Positions 32,151-33,984 of a stretch of 33,984 nucleotides of DNA are shown here, in pieces. A program made the position numbers and the translations under genes. The number at the start of each line of letters is the position of its first letter. The stretch's first letter is position 1. The notes beneath the pieces are model-generated. The model saw only the letters and a list, made by a program, of their open reading frames with translations, was not told the DNA's origin and did no database searches. Source of the stretch: Chloroflexota bacterium (GTDB lineage Bacteria > Chloroflexota > Limnocylindria > Limnocylindrales > CSP1-4); assembly GCA_025358515.1 (NCBI GenBank), contig JANYJG010000164.1, positions 1 to 33,984 of the forward strand, in the 5' to 3' direction.

Positions 32151-33764
32151 GTGACCCCATTGCCGATCGTAGCCATCGTCGGTCGCCCGAACGTTGGCAA
32201 GAGCACCCTGTTCAACCGCGTCGTCGGCCACCGCAAGGCTATCGTCGAGGACCGCGCCCGCACCACCCGCGACCGTATCTACGGCGACGGCGAGTGGAAC
32301 GGGCGCCGTTTCATCGTTGTCGACACCGGCGGGCTGGAAGTCCACCCGGGCGATCCAATCGAGGAGAAGGTCCAAGAGCAGGCGCGCCTGGCCATCGCGG
32401 AGGCCGATCTCATCGTCTTCGTGGTCGATTCGATTGCCGGTCTGACGCCGTCTGACCAGGAGGCGGCCGAACTCCTGCGCGTTGCCACCGCGCCTGTACT
32501 TGTCGCCGCAAACAAGGCCGACAACGACAAGCGCGAGCTTGAGGCGGCTGAGTTCTACTCCCTGGGCTGGGAGGAAACCTATCCGATTAGCGCCGCCCAC
32601 GGCCGTGGCGTGGCGGATCTGCTCGACGCTGTTGTGTGGGCCCTGCCGCCCGAGAGTGAGGCGGAGGTTTCCCGCAAGCGACGTGAGGCCAAGGCCGACG
32701 CGTGGGCTAAGGAAATGGCATCGGGCCGACTCTCGCGTGTCCGCGACGGCGATGCCGAGGCCATCGAGATGGCCGCCGAAGGCGATGGCACCGCGGAAAT
32801 GGTATTCGAGGACGAGGCGGAACACCCCGTTTCGATCGCCCTGGTTGGACGCCCCAACGTCGGCAAATCGAGCCTGCTCAACGCCCTGCTGGGCGAGGAT
32901 CGGGCCATCGTCAGCGACATCCCGGGCACGACCCGCGACGCCATCGACACGCATGTCCAGTGGGGCCGCAGCGAGATCGTCCTGATCGACACCGCCGGCA
33001 TCAAGCGGCCGGGCAAGGTTGCCGGTGGAATGGCAGCCGAACGATATTCGACCCTGCGAGCACTCAAGGCCGTCGAAAGGGCCGACGTGGCGGTCCTGCT
33101 GGTCGATGCCTTTGAAGGCCTCACTGCCCAGGATGCGCACATCGCCGGCTTCGTGGCAGAGGAGGGCAGGGGACTGGTAATCGCCCTCAACAAGTGGGAC
33201 CTGCTGGCCGAGAAGACGGACCGCTCCTTCGACGAATACGTCGTCGCGATGCGGCGCGAGGTGCCGTTCTTGGACTTTGCCCCGGTCGTCTCGATTAGCG
33301 CCAAGACGGGCCAGCGCGTGGCTCGAGTCCTGGAGTTGGCGGTGGACGTGTGGGGCGAGCGTCGCAAGCGCATTCCCACGCCCGAATTGAACCGGATCAT
33401 CCGAGCCGCATCACTGCGCCAGGCCCCGCCGGCCGGGAAGCTGGGGCCGCCCAAGATCTTCTACGCCACTCAGGTCGCGGTTGCGCCACCGACATTCGTT
33501 TTCTTCGCGCGGCACGCCGAGGGAGTCCATTTCAGCTACCAGCGGTTTCTGGAGAACCAGTTGCGGGAGGAGTTCGGTTTCGACGGCACGCCCCTGCGCC
33601 TGATCTTCAGAGAGCGGGCCAGCGCGCGACTCGAAGGCGGGGTCAGGCCGCGCGGTGCCGGCAAGGGCAAGCCCGGCGTGCGCGCTATCCCGGGATCGAA
33701 GCACAGCCGCAAAGGCATCAGCGCCTCGAAACGGACCCAGACCGGGAACCGCAAGCCGCAGTAG
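32151..33764 (+). CDS. der: Ribosome-assembly GTPase Der (EngA)
   Basis: 537 residues with two tandem G domains and a KH-like C-terminal domain; needed for 50S maturation. G domain 1: GRPNVGKST (11-19), VVDTGGL, NKAD (121-124). G domain 2: GRPNVGKSS (233-241), [24 protein letters not shown] (347-350), SISAKTG. The linker between G domains is long and charged (about 167-224). Switch 1 of the first domain reads [10 protein letters not shown] where EDxPGxTRDR is usual. A basic Gly/Lys/Arg tail ends the protein. GTG 32151 fits the family start; ATG 32133 adds six residues. Confidence 0.95.
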   Translation: MTPLPIVAIVGRPNVGKSTLFNRVVGHRKAIVEDRARTTRDRIYGDGEWNGRRFIVVDTGGLEVHPGDPIEEKVQEQARLAIAEADLIVFVVDSIAGLTPSDQEAAELLRVATAPVLVAANKADNDKRELEAAEFYSLGWEETYPISAAHGRGVADLLDAVVWALPPESEAEVSRKRREAKADAWAKEMASGRLSRVRDGDAEAIEMAAEGDGTAEMVFEDEAEHPVSIALVGRPNVGKSSLLNALLGEDRAIVSDIPGTTRDAIDTHVQWGRSEIVLIDTAGIKRPGKVAGGMAAERYSTLRALKAVERADVAVLLVDAFEGLTAQDAHIAGFVAEEGRGLVIALNKWDLLAEKTDRSFDEYVVAMRREVPFLDFAPVVSISAKTGQRVARVLELAVDVWGERRKRIPTPELNRIIRAASLRQAPPAGKLGPPKIFYATQVAVAPPTFVFFARHAEGVHFSYQRFLENQLREEFGFDGTPLRLIFRERASARLEGGVRPRGAGKGKPGVRAIPGSKHSRKGISASKRTQTGNRKPQ

Positions 33765-33776
33765 GCGCGGTGGTGC

Positions 33777-33797
33777 CAACGGGCGGACTCGCCGTTG
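33777..33797 (+). terminator. Hairpin after der
   Basis: CAACGGGCG and CGCCGTTG pair with one bulged G around a GACT loop, 12 nt after the der stop. No T-run follows. Confidence 0.4.
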
Positions 33798-33853
33798 AGT
33801 GGCCACGCGGGACCGAAGCGGCACCGGTCACACGGAAGCAACGACACGCAGGG

Positions 33854-33906
33854 CTGTCGACGTTCAGTGACCCTGTCAGTTCAACTGCTCAGTGAATCTG
33901 TCAGGG
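33854..33906. repeat. Direct-repeat cluster (CTGTCAG / TCAGTGA), possible mobile-element end
   Basis: TCAGTGACCCTGTCAG (33864-33879) and TCAGTGAATCTGTCAG (33889-33904) are 14/16 identical with a 25-bp period. A further related CTGTC is at 33854-33858. Such repeated short boxes resemble the multiple transposase-binding repeats at ends of IS21-type elements (from memory). An ATG at 33946 opens a frame to the edge (13 codons), too short to identify. Confidence 0.45.
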
Positions 33907-33984
33907 CCCGAGCCTTGTCGCGGCGGGCAGCCGTCATTCTCTTCCATGGATGCTCAACCGGTGGGACGTAGGGGACATAGGCAG

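Noticed and set aside
33946-33984. ATG-started frame at the right edge
   Set aside because: Thirteen codons are too few to call a gene, and there is no clear ribosome binding site.

Overview
The window is GC-rich bacterial chromosomal DNA, dense in housekeeping genes and almost entirely plus-strand. GTG and TTG starts are common, and many genes overlap by 1, 4 or 8 bases. The order alaS – (FtsA/PilM-like + Baseplate_J protein) – ruvX – mltG – M24 peptidase – efp, then xseA – xseB – dxs – tlyA – nadK – recN – xerD – … – scpA – scpB – rluB-like – cmk – plsC – ispH – der, resembles Terrabacteria (Chloroflexota and Actinomycetota share much of it). The FtsA-like/Baseplate_J pair and the divergent EF-P tip loop make me favour an uncultured Chloroflexota (Limnocylindria/Ellin6529-like). 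This is inference; there is no rRNA to anchor it.

Layout. 1-114: C-terminal end of a secreted protein, followed by a hairpin. 255-4593: menaquinone biosynthesis (menA), a small zincin, cysteine desulfurase plus mnmA (sulfur transfer to tRNA), and two small membrane proteins. 4523-6250: the only minus-strand gene, an O-antigen-ligase-like membrane protein, whose 3' end overlaps the last small plus-strand ORF. 6251-6568: divergent intergenic region. 6569-16357: alaS, an FtsA/PilM-like actin ATPase, a single-pass Baseplate_J-domain protein, ruvX, mltG, a proline-type M24 aminopeptidase and efp. 16407-18506: both subunits of exonuclease VII with a small membrane protein gene between them. 18696-25343: dxs, tlyA, nadK, recN and a XerD-type recombinase. 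25390-30383: a PH/SHOCT membrane protein, a site-2-type protease, an HD protein, scpA, scpB, a pseudouridine synthase and cmk. 30370-33764: plsC, ispH and der. 33765-33984: a hairpin and a repeat cluster that looks like the end of a mobile element.

How the genes work together. dxs and ispH are the first and last enzymes of the MEP isoprenoid pathway, whose product feeds menA. Cysteine desulfurase supplies sulfur to MnmA. ScpA and ScpB are the condensin partners. RecN, XerD, RuvX and ExoVII cover DNA repair and processing. AlaRS, EF-P, MnmA, TlyA, the pseudouridine synthase and Der serve translation and ribosome assembly. MltG, the Wzy-like protein and the Baseplate_J/actin-like pair point to envelope building.

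The most interesting signals are: (1) -10-like hexamers 6-8 nt in front of start codons that lack a Shine-Dalgarno, suggesting leaderless transcription; (2) the FtsA/PilM-like ATPase coupled to a membrane-anchored Baseplate_J protein; (3) a 20-bp tandem duplication over the M24 peptidase start that creates nested mini-ORFs; (4) an 18-bp perfect palindrome between repeated TAGACT boxes upstream of dxs; (5) an EF-P with Arg at the normally lysine tip position; (6) a repeat cluster at the right edge.
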